Source: Aliidiomarina taiwanensis (GTDB lineage Bacteria; Pseudomonadota; Gammaproteobacteria; Enterobacterales; Alteromonadaceae). From it: a stretch of 64,000 bases of DNA. The notes beneath the pieces were generated by a model. The model ran no database searches. It was not told the origin of the DNA and worked only from the letters and a program-made list of their open reading frames with translations. Every line of letters begins with the position of its first letter. Within the stretch, counting starts at the first letter, position 1. This document shows, one piece after another, positions 45,756 through 54,015 of the stretch. Where the stretch lies: contig NZ_PIPQ01000001.1 of assembly GCF_003987015.1 (NCBI RefSeq), positions 434,001 to 498,000 on the forward strand, in the 5' to 3' direction. The position numbers and the translations under genes were made by a program.

Positions 45756-46536
45756 CCAAATGCAAGGGCACATAACAAGCCGCATTTATTGGGGAAGTGT
45801 TCGCCATCGCCGCTTTATTCCTAAAGAGCATAGCTTTCGCTATCACCTGATGCAGTGGGGTATAGCTCTTGAGGAGCTTGAACAGCTAAACAACACGTCG
45901 AAGTGGTTCAGCACCAGTGAACGATGGGCGCCCCTGCACTTTAAGCCGAGCGACTACTTACCGGGCTATTACCTACCAAGCCATGAGACCTTGTCCACTG
46001 CCGTTCTACGTAAAATGAACAGCCTGAGTGAAGGCGCTCTCGATGGCCAGGTGTTCTTTTTAGGAAATATAAGGACTTGGGGGCTATTTTTTAGCCCTCT
46101 TAATTGCTACTTCCTGATCAACAAAGAAGGTATAGCAACCCATATGCTGGCTGAAGTGAGTAATACACCTTGGAATCAGCGTCATTACTATTTGGTGAAT
46201 TTCAACCACCATAACAGCGCAGCCCCACTGCAGCCAACGGAAAAAAACTTTCATGTCTCGCCTTTCAATCCTATGGAAATGCAGTATCACTGGCGTATTC
46301 GAGCGCCAGGTGAGGGAGCCCTCATTCATATTGAAGCGCATAGAAAACACAAAGAGTTTGACGCTACCTTAGCTTTAAAAGGCGAAACACTGAACCGTTC
46401 GGCCGTTTACCGCGTACTAAGGAAGTACCCAATGATGAGCATAAGAATTATTGGGGGCATTTATTGGCAAGCTCTTCGATTGTTTCTTAAGCGCGTACCT
46501 CTTTACGGTCACAGTGAACATAGGCAGGACACATGA
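45748..46536 (+). CDS. DUF1365 domain protein
   Basis: 262 residues. The N-terminal I-Y-W-G-S-V-R-H-R-R-F-I-P-K-E-H-S-F-R-Y block, F-S-P-L-N-C-Y-F near 120, E-V-S-N-T-P-W-N-Q-R-H-Y-Y and F-H-V-S-P-F-N-P-M are diagnostic of DUF1365. Function unknown, but the family is nearly always next to an FAD amine oxidase and a cyclopropane-fatty-acyl synthase, as here, so a role in lipid modification is inferred. Overlaps both neighbours (8 and 4 bases). Confidence 0.9.
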   Translation: MRSQMQGHITSRIYWGSVRHRRFIPKEHSFRYHLMQWGIALEELEQLNNTSKWFSTSERWAPLHFKPSDYLPGYYLPSHETLSTAVLRKMNSLSEGALDGQVFFLGNIRTWGLFFSPLNCYFLINKEGIATHMLAEVSNTPWNQRHYYLVNFNHHNSAAPLQPTEKNFHVSPFNPMEMQYHWRIRAPGEGALIHIEAHRKHKEFDATLALKGETLNRSAVYRVLRKYPMMSIRIIGGIYWQALRLFLKRVPLYGHSEHRQDT

Positions 46537-47783
46537 CACAAATTCATCACGATCAATCACTCACAGCCTTATCTGATAGCCTTTCTAGAACACAGCGAAT
46601 CGCTCGGAATCTTTTATTTCGGGTGCTATCCCAAATGCGGTATGGTTATTTAACCATGGCGGAAGAAGGCGAAGTGGTGGGTTGCTTTGGTAATCCAGCA
46701 TCGAGTATCAAGGCGCGGATCGATGTACATGATGCTAAAACTTACACGCGCTTTCTGATTCAAGGCGACATAGGCGCAGGTGAAGCTTTTATGCAGCAGG
46801 CATGGTCAAGCCCTGATGTCACCAGTGTTATTCGTGTGTTTGCTATGAATCTTATAATACTCGACAAAATACAGCGGCGGTTTGCTTGGCTCAGCTGGCC
46901 TGTGCACATGCTACGTCATCTTCGTCGCAATAATAGTAAACAACAAGCGAAGCAAAATATAACGGAGCATTATGACTTAGGAAATGAGTTATATAGCCGC
47001 TTCTTGGATGCGCGCATGCAGTATTCAAGCGCTGTTTACCCGCACGCTGGTGCCTCCTTGCAAGAGGCACAAGAGCATAAGCTGCATAAAATTTGCAACC
47101 TACTGGAACTGACTGAACATGACCACCTTGTGGAGATAGGGACCGGCTGGGCAGGTTTAGCAATTTTTGCTGCCACTCATTATGGCTGCCGGGTGACCAC
47201 GACAACAATTTCCGAGGAGCAATACGCTTATGCCCAGCAACAAGTGGCTGAATTTGGCCTGGAAAATAAAATAACCTTATTAAAACAGGACTATAGAGAC
47301 CTTACTGGACAGTTCGATAAACTCGTGTCGATTGAAATGATAGAGGCAGTTGGGGCTAAATACTTGCCTCAATTTTTTCAGAAATGTTCTCAACTGCTTA
47401 AGCCTTCCGGTCGTATGGTGTTGCAGTCCATTACCATAGCAGACCAGCGTATGGCCTCGTATAACCGAAACGTCGACTTTATTCAGCGATATGTATTTCC
47501 TGGGGGCTATTTACCATCTGTCGAGCTGTTAGCCCAAATGTTTCGAAAACATACAGACATGGGGGTACGCCAACTAGACGATATTGGGCTGCATTATGCC
47601 GACACCTTAAAAGACTGGCGCCATGGATTTAACGAGCGCAAGCATGAGCTAACAGCGTTTGGGTATGATGAAGCCTTTGCCCGATTCTGGAACTATTACC
47701 TGAGCTATTGTGAGGGGGCTTTCCGGGAACGCACCGTTAGTACTGTTCAACTAATGGCAACAAAGCCCCTATGCAAACATTAA
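46533..47783 (+). CDS. Cyclopropane-fatty-acyl-phospholipid synthase family methyltransferase
   Basis: 416 residues. SAM-binding V-E-I-G-T-G-W-A-G-L-A near 200, Y-D-L-G-N-E-L-Y before it, E-M-I-E-A-V-G near 268 and F-I-Q-R-Y-V-F-P-G-G-Y-L-P-S near 310 are the CFA/mycolic acid methyltransferase motifs. The enzyme methylates double bonds of membrane lipid acyl chains using S-adenosylmethionine. Within a ChrR-linked operon the product may be a methylated or furan fatty acid that quenches singlet oxygen and not a cyclopropane; the sequence alone does not decide. Confidence 0.9.
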   Translation: MTQIHHDQSLTALSDSLSRTQRIARNLLFRVLSQMRYGYLTMAEEGEVVGCFGNPASSIKARIDVHDAKTYTRFLIQGDIGAGEAFMQQAWSSPDVTSVIRVFAMNLIILDKIQRRFAWLSWPVHMLRHLRRNNSKQQAKQNITEHYDLGNELYSRFLDARMQYSSAVYPHAGASLQEAQEHKLHKICNLLELTEHDHLVEIGTGWAGLAIFAATHYGCRVTTTTISEEQYAYAQQQVAEFGLENKITLLKQDYRDLTGQFDKLVSIEMIEAVGAKYLPQFFQKCSQLLKPSGRMVLQSITIADQRMASYNRNVDFIQRYVFPGGYLPSVELLAQMFRKHTDMGVRQLDDIGLHYADTLKDWRHGFNERKHELTAFGYDEAFARFWNYYLSYCEGAFRERTVSTVQLMATKPLCKH

Positions 47784-48310
47784 TTCAGTTGGGTTTGTTA
47801 CGCCGCATTATCCCTTTTTTTCTGTTTGATATTGTGTGGTTTTTGGCTGTATGGGGCCGAGATGCTTATGTGTTAATAAACACAGTGCTCGTGTTGTGCC
47901 TGTTCTTGTTCAATGGCAGACAGCTCGTTGCCCAAGCTAAGCCTCTCATTCTTTTTGTATTGTTTGGGCTTGGGGCCGAACTGCTTTTTGTGATGTTCCA
48001 TGTTATTCGTTTTACGCAAACGGATTTTTTGCCCTTTTGGCTGGTTGTCCTCTGGCTGGGCTTTTCAGCCACAGCATTTTCTAGCATGGACTGGCTTGCA
48101 GGTCGTTATGTTCTAGCAGCTCTTTTAGGGGCGGTGTTTGGTCCTGTGACATATTTAGCAGGGGTGCGATTTGGTGCCGCACAAATACAAATAAGTGAGC
48201 CACATATGATTTTTTTCTACGCAGTTGCATGGTCGGTGCTGATGTTGGTATTTGCACGGCTGGTTAAGCAAGACCCACATCCAGCAATGGTGCGATCCCA
48301 TGATGGGTAA
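47771..48310 (+). CDS. DUF2878 membrane protein
   Basis: 179 residues with about five hydrophobic segments (~10-30, 35-50, 55-78, 85-105, 110-130 and 145-165). L-F-D-I-V-W-F-L-A-V-W-G-R near the N terminus and A-G-V-R-F-G-A-A are typical of DUF2878. Inner membrane protein of unknown function found with CFA synthase and DUF3833. Starts 13 bases inside the CFA-like gene. Confidence 0.83.
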   Translation: MQTLIQLGLLRRIIPFFLFDIVWFLAVWGRDAYVLINTVLVLCLFLFNGRQLVAQAKPLILFVLFGLGAELLFVMFHVIRFTQTDFLPFWLVVLWLGFSATAFSSMDWLAGRYVLAALLGAVFGPVTYLAGVRFGAAQIQISEPHMIFFYAVAWSVLMLVFARLVKQDPHPAMVRSHDG

Positions 48311-48851
48311 ACAAAACATTCTGATGGTGTGGCTTATTTCTCTACTAGCTCTGAGCTCACCTACCTCCATCGCTATGGAGGTCACGAAATTTACGAGTGA
48401 CGAAGCCGCTTTCGTTCGGCTTGGACAAACTCGCGTACAAGTTATGCTGTTTAAAGTATATGACGCCACCTTGGAAACAGACACAGGAAGGTACCCAGGG
48501 TATAACAGGTTACGGTTGAGTCTGAGATACTTACGCTCAATTAGCTCAGAGTCACTTGTTGAGGCAACAGCAAAAGAGTGGCGCAGGCTAGGCTTTCCAA
48601 CCACACAAGTGAGCCTTGCTTGGCTGCAACAGTTAGCGAGTATTTGGCCTCATGTAACGGCAGGCGACATGATTATTGCCGAGCATGTAAAAGGTGAGGG
48701 TATTGTCTTTACTGACTCTCAGAAGGTGCTTGGGGTGATTGAGAGCGAACAGTTTGCACAGCAGTTCTTGGCTATTTGGTTATCAGATAAGTCTCGCTTT
48801 CGAAGTAACCGCAATGAATTGTTAGGGCTTAACGAGAGGGGAAGGAAATGA
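48300..48851 (+). CDS. Chalcone isomerase-like exported protein
   Basis: 183 residues from ATG 48300, overlapping the DUF2878 stop by 11 bases; the frame is open to 48252 but the 48300 start gives a clean signal peptide (N-I-L-M-V-W-L-I-S-L-L-A-L then T-S-I-A). The mature part, with V-K-V-Y-D-A-T-L-E and R-L-S-L-R-Y-L-R-S-I-S-S-E-S-L-V-E-A, matches the bacterial chalcone-isomerase-like fold, which binds fatty acids. A periplasmic lipid-binding role in this operon is inferred. Confidence 0.8.
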   Translation: MMGKQNILMVWLISLLALSSPTSIAMEVTKFTSDEAAFVRLGQTRVQVMLFKVYDATLETDTGRYPGYNRLRLSLRYLRSISSESLVEATAKEWRRLGFPTTQVSLAWLQQLASIWPHVTAGDMIIAEHVKGEGIVFTDSQKVLGVIESEQFAQQFLAIWLSDKSRFRSNRNELLGLNERGRK

Positions 48852-49408
48852 AAACACGACACTATTGCATGCAGTTATGTTGTGTCTTGGTAAGTCTGTT
48901 TTTGTTAGCAGGCTGTTCAGCACACATCGACGACTACCATGGCAAAACACCAAAGCTTGCGCTTGAAGTTTTTTTTGATGGCTCATTGACCGCTTATGGC
49001 ATGGTACAAGACAGGTCGGGGCTTGTGACACAACGGTTTACTGTTGATATTCAAGGAAGCTGGCAGCGAAATGAAGCAGGTCAGCTTGAAGGAACCTTAC
49101 ATGAAGTGTTTGTTTGGGACGATGGACGAGAGCAAACTCGAACTTGGCTATTAACCAAAGTTTCAGAGCATCAGTACGAAGGGCGAGCCGGTGACGTGAA
49201 AGGGGTGGCGATAGGTCACACTGCCGGTAATGCATTGCACTGGACTTATCAGCTAAATATCCCCTGGCGAGGCAGTACCATGGCTATTACGCTAGATGAC
49301 TGGATGTATCTACTTGATGAGAACAAGCTAGTAAATAAAACTAAAATGAGTAAATGGGGTTTTCATTTAGGGGATATAACCATTTATATGGAACGTCACG
49401 TTTATTAA
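48848..49408 (+). CDS. DUF3833 family lipoprotein
   Basis: 186 residues. Lipoprotein signal with L-F-L-L-A-G-C. The DUF3833 pattern is clear: F-F-D-G-S-L-T-A-Y-G-M-V-Q-D-R-S-G, V-F-V-W-D-D-G, G-N-A-L-H-W-T-Y and D-D-W-M-Y-L-L-D near 150. Function unknown; always associated with CFA-like and DUF1365 genes. Start overlaps the previous stop (ATGA). Last gene of the ten-gene operon. Confidence 0.87.
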   Translation: MKTRHYCMQLCCVLVSLFLLAGCSAHIDDYHGKTPKLALEVFFDGSLTAYGMVQDRSGLVTQRFTVDIQGSWQRNEAGQLEGTLHEVFVWDDGREQTRTWLLTKVSEHQYEGRAGDVKGVAIGHTAGNALHWTYQLNIPWRGSTMAITLDDWMYLLDENKLVNKTKMSKWGFHLGDITIYMERHVY

Positions 49409-49487
49409 CTTAGTGTACAATGTGCACTTTAGCTTTGTTGGGCTAGGCCGATAAAAGCATAAGAGAGTGAATAGACGGTATTTAGTG

Positions 49488-49712
49488 ATGGGATCGAAAG
49501 TGAGTTTTTTATTTAATGATCCAGATATTCTTGGACAGACAGTCTTTATTAAACGAGGTCCGCATCAGGGCAAAATTGGGCTTGTCAAAGAAGTGCTCAA
49601 TAATGATGTGTACATGGTAACCGGGGCTGACTTTGGAAAAGAGCGTGCGCAATTCAAGCGAAAGGAATTTATTGTGCACCGCTACCGAAAAATAAGAATG
49701 CGTTCGAGTTAA
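49488..49712 (+). CDS. Small KOW-motif protein
   Basis: 74 residues from ATG 49488; a GTG at 49467 in frame would add seven residues and is too close to its AAGAGAG site. V-F-I-K-R-G-P-H-Q-G-K-I-G-L-V-K is a KOW motif (RNA/RNA-polymerase-binding loop in ribosomal and NusG-type proteins). The C-terminal half is basic (K-R-K-E-F-I-V-H-R-Y-R-K). No other domain; function unknown. A palindrome-like GTGTACAATGTGCAC lies in the 79-base promoter region at about 49412. Confidence 0.7.
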   Translation: MGSKVSFLFNDPDILGQTVFIKRGPHQGKIGLVKEVLNNDVYMVTGADFGKERAQFKRKEFIVHRYRKIRMRSS

Positions 49713-49715
49713 CAA

Positions 49716-49742
49716 AAAGCCCAGCAATTTTTGCTGGGCTTT
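49716..49742. terminator. Bidirectional terminator
   Basis: AAAGCCCAGCAA (49716-49727), short T loop, TTGCTGGGCTTT (49731-49742), with T-rich flanks on both strands. Serves the KOW gene on the plus strand and the Lys/Ala-rich protein gene on the minus strand. Confidence 0.85.
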
Positions 49743-49760
49743 CTTTATTCGGCATGAGAT

Positions 49761-50114
49761 TTAGAAGCCGCGAGGCGCCTTGCTTGCTCCAGCTTGGCTG
49801 ACTAAGTATTGTTGCCACTGCTCTTTCGCTGAAAGACCGCCTTTGGCCTTGCTTTTAACCTTCATAGCGGCCTTTGGACTCGCCTTGGGCGCTGCTTTCT
49901 TGGCTTTTGCAGCGGGCTTTGCAGCGCTTGCAGGTTCTGCAGCGCCTCCAAGTAGCTCTTCTGTCCATTCGGCCAGCTTAGCTAAACGCATGTTTTTGCT
50001 ACCGTCAACACTATACCAGCCTGGGCTTTCTTCTATTTTTGGGGCTTTCCCGTTGGCAGCTTTATAAGCCTGAGAAAACTCACTAAGAACTTTCTCTTTA
50101 TCTAGTTTACTCAT
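49761..50114 (-). CDS. Small Lys/Ala-rich protein with histone H1-like linker
   Basis: 117 residues. Residues 1-58 form a compact domain (L-D-K-E-K-V-L-S-E-F, P-G-W-Y-S-V-D-G-S-K-N-M-R-L) conserved, as far as I recall, in marine gammaproteobacteria. Residues 60-92 are almost only Ala, Lys, Pro and Ser, resembling the tail of histone H1 or of AlgP-type proteins. The end, S-A-K-E-Q-W-Q-Q-Y-L-V, is a short helix. A nucleic-acid-associated role is suggested by composition only. AGGAA precedes ATG at 50114. Confidence 0.75.
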   Translation of the reverse strand: MSKLDKEKVLSEFSQAYKAANGKAPKIEESPGWYSVDGSKNMRLAKLAEWTEELLGGAAEPASAAKPAAKAKKAAPKASPKAAMKVKSKAKGGLSAKEQWQQYLVSQAGASKAPRGF

Positions 50115-50200
50115 TCGGCATTTCCTATGTGGTATTATTTAACTACATTATTTTTATACAGGTTTTACTACACGCTGTCTAATTTTGTAAGGGGTATAGA

Positions 50201-50968
50201 ATGCGTCGTGATGCGCTTATCGCACAGTTAAATGCTTGGCTTCAGCCAGAGTTGATAAATGACTACTGTCCAAATGGGTTACAGGTTGAGGGTTGTTTAG
50301 ATATCCAGAAGGTGGTGACTGGAGTGACGGCGAGTCAAGCCTTAGTTGACGCGGCTGTGGCGGCAGAAGCCGATGCCTTATTAGTGCACCATGGTTATTT
50401 TTGGAAAGGCGAGTCGCAACCTATTACTGGCATGAAGCGGCGCAGGCTGAAGGCCTTGCTGGACGCAGATATAAACCTTTTAGCATACCACCTGCCTTTA
50501 GATGCCCACCCAGAGTTTGGTAATAATGTTGAGCTGATAAAACTGATTCAAGGAGAAGGCAGTACAGAAGCGATAGCGCCTGTGGCGGGAATAGCCCCTG
50601 AAGGTATTTTAATGATGTCGCAATTGGCGAACCCATGTACGGGGCATGCGCTGGCAGAACGGTTAGAAGCCGTTCTGCAACGACCGCTTATTGCTGCGGA
50701 ATGTAACGCAACCTCTATACAGCGCATTGCTGTGTGTACTGGGGGTGGGCAAGGCTTTATTGAGCAAGCGCTGGCAGCAGAAGCAGATGCCTTTATTACG
50801 GGTGAAGTGTCAGAGCAAACCATTCACGTGGCTCGCGAGTGTGGTATTCAGTTTTTCGCAGCAGGCCACCATGCAACTGAGCGATATGGCATAAAGGCAT
50901 TAGGCGAGAAGTTGGCACAGGTGTGTGGGCTCGAGGTGCAATTCATTGATATTGATAATCCCGCATGA
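50201..50968 (+). CDS. Nif3-like dinuclear metal centre protein (YbgI family)
   Basis: 255 residues. Metal ligands H63-H64 in L-V-H-H-G, D101 in H-L-P-L-D-A-H-P, and H223-H224 plus E227 in G-H-H-A-T-E-R-Y-G are intact. The family forms toroidal hexamers with a dinuclear centre; a GTP cyclohydrolase or nucleotide hydrolase role has been proposed but is unsettled. ATG 50201 has TAAGGGG upstream. Stop overlaps cmoM by four bases. Confidence 0.92.
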   Translation: MRRDALIAQLNAWLQPELINDYCPNGLQVEGCLDIQKVVTGVTASQALVDAAVAAEADALLVHHGYFWKGESQPITGMKRRRLKALLDADINLLAYHLPLDAHPEFGNNVELIKLIQGEGSTEAIAPVAGIAPEGILMMSQLANPCTGHALAERLEAVLQRPLIAAECNATSIQRIAVCTGGGQGFIEQALAAEADAFITGEVSEQTIHVARECGIQFFAAGHHATERYGIKALGEKLAQVCGLEVQFIDIDNPA

Positions 50969-51720
50969 CCGATCGGATTTTTAGTAAAGACGCGACCAAG
51001 TTTGCACAGAATATTTACGCAACTCGAAAAGGGCGAGTGCGTGAAGCGGTCTTAAAGGAGGATCTTGCGTTTTTACTTCAGCATGCAAGTCCCCTTCACG
51101 TGCTAGACGCAGGCGCTGGGCTTGGGCAAGTGAATCAGTGGTTTGCCGAAGCAGGTCATAGGGTACTGCACTTAGATGGGGCGGAAGATATGGTGGCGTC
51201 GGCGCGGCAACGGCATGCCCAAGCAGGCCTTAGCCAGCAATATGAATACCGCGTGGCCCCTTTGCAATCCCTCGGTGAAGAACCTCTGCAGTTTGACCTT
51301 GTGTGTTGCCATGCAGTGTTGGAGTGGCTGGCAGACCCGTTTGCTGCTCTCCAGGTGCTTTCAAGTAAAGTCGCGCCAGGCGGTTGGTTTTCTTTGATGT
51401 TTTATAACCGCACCGCCAAGCTCATGGCGAATATGACCTATGGCAACCTAGACTACGTGCTTGCCGGATTACAGGTAAAAAAGAAAGTACGTTTGAGTCC
51501 ACAGCGGCCCTTGGAGATACCCCAGGTGAAAAACTGGCTGAGTCAGCTGCCTTTAACGGTTGTGCAACATAGCGGTATTCGTTGCTTTAATGACTACATT
51601 AAAGAGGCGGAGCGAATTGATGAGCAAGAGCTTATCGCCCTAGAATTACAATACAGACGAGCTGAGCCTTACCGAAGTTTAGGGCGTTACCAGCATTTGT
51701 TGTTACGAAAGGAAAAATAG
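50965..51720 (+). CDS. cmoM: tRNA 5-carboxymethoxyuridine methyltransferase
   Basis: 251 residues. SAM motif V-L-D-A-G-A-G-L-G (47-54), C-C-H-A-V-L-E-W-L-A-D-P near 115, S-L-M-F-Y-N-R near 142 and the C-terminal E-P-Y-R-S-L-G-R-Y-Q-H are the CmoM (formerly SmtA) pattern. Methylates cmo5U at tRNA position 34 to mcmo5U. In E. coli the gene precedes mukFEB; here it follows a Nif3-like gene and precedes a dehydrogenase by one base. Confidence 0.88.
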   Translation: MTDRIFSKDATKFAQNIYATRKGRVREAVLKEDLAFLLQHASPLHVLDAGAGLGQVNQWFAEAGHRVLHLDGAEDMVASARQRHAQAGLSQQYEYRVAPLQSLGEEPLQFDLVCCHAVLEWLADPFAALQVLSSKVAPGGWFSLMFYNRTAKLMANMTYGNLDYVLAGLQVKKKVRLSPQRPLEIPQVKNWLSQLPLTVVQHSGIRCFNDYIKEAERIDEQELIALELQYRRAEPYRSLGRYQHLLLRKEK

Positions 51721-51721
51721 T

Positions 51722-52600
51722 ATGGCACAGAAAGTTGCATTTATTGGGTTAGGCGTGATGGGATTTCCAATGGCAGGTCACTTGCAACAGCAAGGCTTTG
51801 ACGTGTGTGTATATAACCGCACGGGCGCTGTCGCGGAGCGTTGGTGTTCACAGTATGGTGGACAAGCAGCGAGTACACCCAAGCAGGCTGCTACTGGTGC
51901 TTCACTCGTCTTTGTGTGTGTCGGTAACGACGAAGATGTACGCAGTGTGGTGTATGGGGAAACGGGGGCCTTAAGTGCCATGCAAGCAGACAGTGTGCTT
52001 GTGGACCATACCACAGCTTCGGCTGAGCTTGCTCGCGAGCTTGAGACTCGAGCCCAGGCACAAGGAGTTGGCTTTATGGACGCGCCTGTGTCTGGTGGGC
52101 AAGCTGGGGCTGAAAATGGCGTGTTGACTGTGATGCTAGGTGGGGATAAGTCCCTGCTTGAGAAAGTGCAGCCAGCACTCAGCAGCTATGCCAAATACGT
52201 AGGCTGGCAAGGACCCGCTGGTAGTGGGCAATTGGCGAAAATGGTGAACCAAATTTGTATCGCAGGGGTGGTGCAAGGTTTGGCGGAAGGCATGCAGTTT
52301 ATTGAGCAAGCTGGGTTAGACCCTGAACGCGTTATTCAAGCCATTTCGCAAGGCGCTGCCGGAAGCTGGCAAATGAACAACCGCTGGCAGACCATGGCCG
52401 CAGGCCACTATGAATTTGGCTTTGCCGTAGACTGGATGCGCAAAGACTTGCAACTGACATTAGAAGAAGCAAACCGTAATGGCAGCCGCTTGCCCCTGAC
52501 CGCCATGGTGGATCAGTTTTATGGTGATGTGCAAGCAAAAGGAGGAGGGCGCTGGGACACGTCATCTTTATTAACGCGCTTTATCGAACCGAAGCACTAA
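51722..52600 (+). CDS. NAD(P)-dependent beta-hydroxyacid dehydrogenase
   Basis: 292 residues. Rossmann G9-L-G-V-M-G14, substrate loop D-A-P-V-S-G-G-Q-A-G-A-E-N-G near 118, and catalytic K173 in G-S-G-Q-L-A-K-M-V-N-Q define the 3-hydroxyisobutyrate/tartronate semialdehyde reductase family. Substrate cannot be assigned from sequence. One base from cmoM; terminator follows. Confidence 0.88.
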   Translation: MAQKVAFIGLGVMGFPMAGHLQQQGFDVCVYNRTGAVAERWCSQYGGQAASTPKQAATGASLVFVCVGNDEDVRSVVYGETGALSAMQADSVLVDHTTASAELARELETRAQAQGVGFMDAPVSGGQAGAENGVLTVMLGGDKSLLEKVQPALSSYAKYVGWQGPAGSGQLAKMVNQICIAGVVQGLAEGMQFIEQAGLDPERVIQAISQGAAGSWQMNNRWQTMAAGHYEFGFAVDWMRKDLQLTLEEANRNGSRLPLTAMVDQFYGDVQAKGGGRWDTSSLLTRFIEPKH

Positions 52601-52603
52601 AAA

Positions 52604-52633
52604 AAAGCCCGCACATTTGAAGTGCGGGCTTTT
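52604..52633 (+). terminator. Rho-independent terminator
   Basis: AAAGCCCGCAC (52604-52614), loop ATTTGAA, GTGCGGGCTTT (52622-52632) and a further T. A run of A before the stem lets it also serve the convergent DUF1329 gene. Confidence 0.85.
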
Positions 52634-52662
52634 GAACGAGTCAAGCTCACTGGCGCTAGGTA

Positions 52663-54015
52663 TTAACGAATACCTAAGCGGCGAAGGGCTTGTGTTGTGT
52701 AGTCGCTACGACGTGCTTTAAGCTCGAAGTTCATGTAATCCGTTTCTTCGTTGGCCAGACCCAGCGCGATATAACGACCGTTGTTTAGGTCGTATAAGGC
52801 TTCTGCGGCCATCCAAGGTACATCATGGCCGTAGAACTGAGCGTTATAGGCTTCAGCAACACGCCATAACTCGCCACGGCTGTCGTAATGGTCAATAACA
52901 GAGGCTGTCCATGTGTCTTCGTCAATGTATATCGTGCGCTTGGCGTAAATATGGCGTTCGCCTTCTTTCAGAGTCCCTTCTACAACCCACACACGGTGCA
53001 GCTCATAGCGGAGGTACTCTGGGTTCATGTGACCTGCAAGCAGAATATCGTTATAACGAAGGTTTGTGTCCATTAAGCCGTAGCTGTTGTAAGGAATGTA
53101 CATTTCTTTTTTGCCCACAAGTTTCCAGTTGTACTTGTCTGGCGCACCGTTAAACATATCCAAGCCGTCGGAAGTACGCAGACCGTCAGACGCTGTACCT
53201 GGTCCGTCATAAGCGACGTTTGGTGCACGGCGAACACGGCGCTGACCTGCGTTGTAAATCCACGCACGGCGACCTTCTTTTACTTGGTCAATAGTGTCGT
53301 GTACAAGCAACACGGTACCGGTTAGGCGCGCAGGAGCTAGTACTTGCTGTAAGAAGTAGAACAGAATGTTGTCGTCGGCGCGCTCGTCTCGGCCACCTTC
53401 GAGGTACTCAGGCCAAACAAGTTGCTCTTTTAGGCGCACCATTTCGAAGCTGCCGTTGGTTTGTACAGGGAACTGACCAACAGTGCGCTCTACCGAGCCA
53501 CCACGGTAACGAGTTAAGTGGTTCCAAACGACTTCTAGCCCAGACTTTGGAATAGGGAATGGGATGACATTCGAAAAGTTATTCAGTCCGCTACCACCAG
53601 CTACAAGCGTCGTGTTAACGGCGTTTTGGGCAACGACATCGTACAGTTCGCTTGGGTAAGCAGCGGTACGGTGAGTTTTGTAGACAGGCATACGCCATGT
53701 GTCATACCGTTCAAACATGGCAATTTGGCCAGGCGACAAATGGTCGCGGTACTGGTCAAGGTTGCTCCGTGTGATGGTGAAAAGTGGCTCTTCATCAGCA
53801 AATACGTTTTGTGGGCGGTTGGTGTCTTCACCTGGGCGAGAAAGCCCGCCGTCCCATGCTGGAATGGTACCAGCAGCGTTACCCGCACGCTCAGCACCTA
53901 GAGGCGTTAAGTCATTCCCTAAGCGGGCAGCTTCTTCCGGTGACACAGCAGCCTGTACGCCTGCTGATAGCAGAGAAAGAGCTAGAATCCCTGCACCAAA
54001 CATTATTTTTTTCAT
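52663..54015 (-). CDS. DUF1329 exported protein
   Basis: 450 residues. Signal peptide K-K-I-M-F-G-A-G-I-L-A-L-S-L-L and G-V-Q-A cleavage near 22. Mature part begins V-S-P-E-E-A-A-R-L-G-N-D-L-T-P-L-G-A-E-R, the DUF1329 start, and contains R-R-V-R-R-A-P and W-V-V-E-G-T-L-K-E-G-E-R-H. DUF1329 proteins have a LolA/LolB-like fold and may carry lipids across the periplasm. AAGGA precedes the start. It faces away from a YCF48-like/RND pair with which the family is commonly clustered, so the three probably cooperate in hydrophobic compound transport. Confidence 0.9.
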   Translation of the reverse strand: MKKIMFGAGILALSLLSAGVQAAVSPEEAARLGNDLTPLGAERAGNAAGTIPAWDGGLSRPGEDTNRPQNVFADEEPLFTITRSNLDQYRDHLSPGQIAMFERYDTWRMPVYKTHRTAAYPSELYDVVAQNAVNTTLVAGGSGLNNFSNVIPFPIPKSGLEVVWNHLTRYRGGSVERTVGQFPVQTNGSFEMVRLKEQLVWPEYLEGGRDERADDNILFYFLQQVLAPARLTGTVLLVHDTIDQVKEGRRAWIYNAGQRRVRRAPNVAYDGPGTASDGLRTSDGLDMFNGAPDKYNWKLVGKKEMYIPYNSYGLMDTNLRYNDILLAGHMNPEYLRYELHRVWVVEGTLKEGERHIYAKRTIYIDEDTWTASVIDHYDSRGELWRVAEAYNAQFYGHDVPWMAAEALYDLNNGRYIALGLANEETDYMNFELKARRSDYTTQALRRLGIR

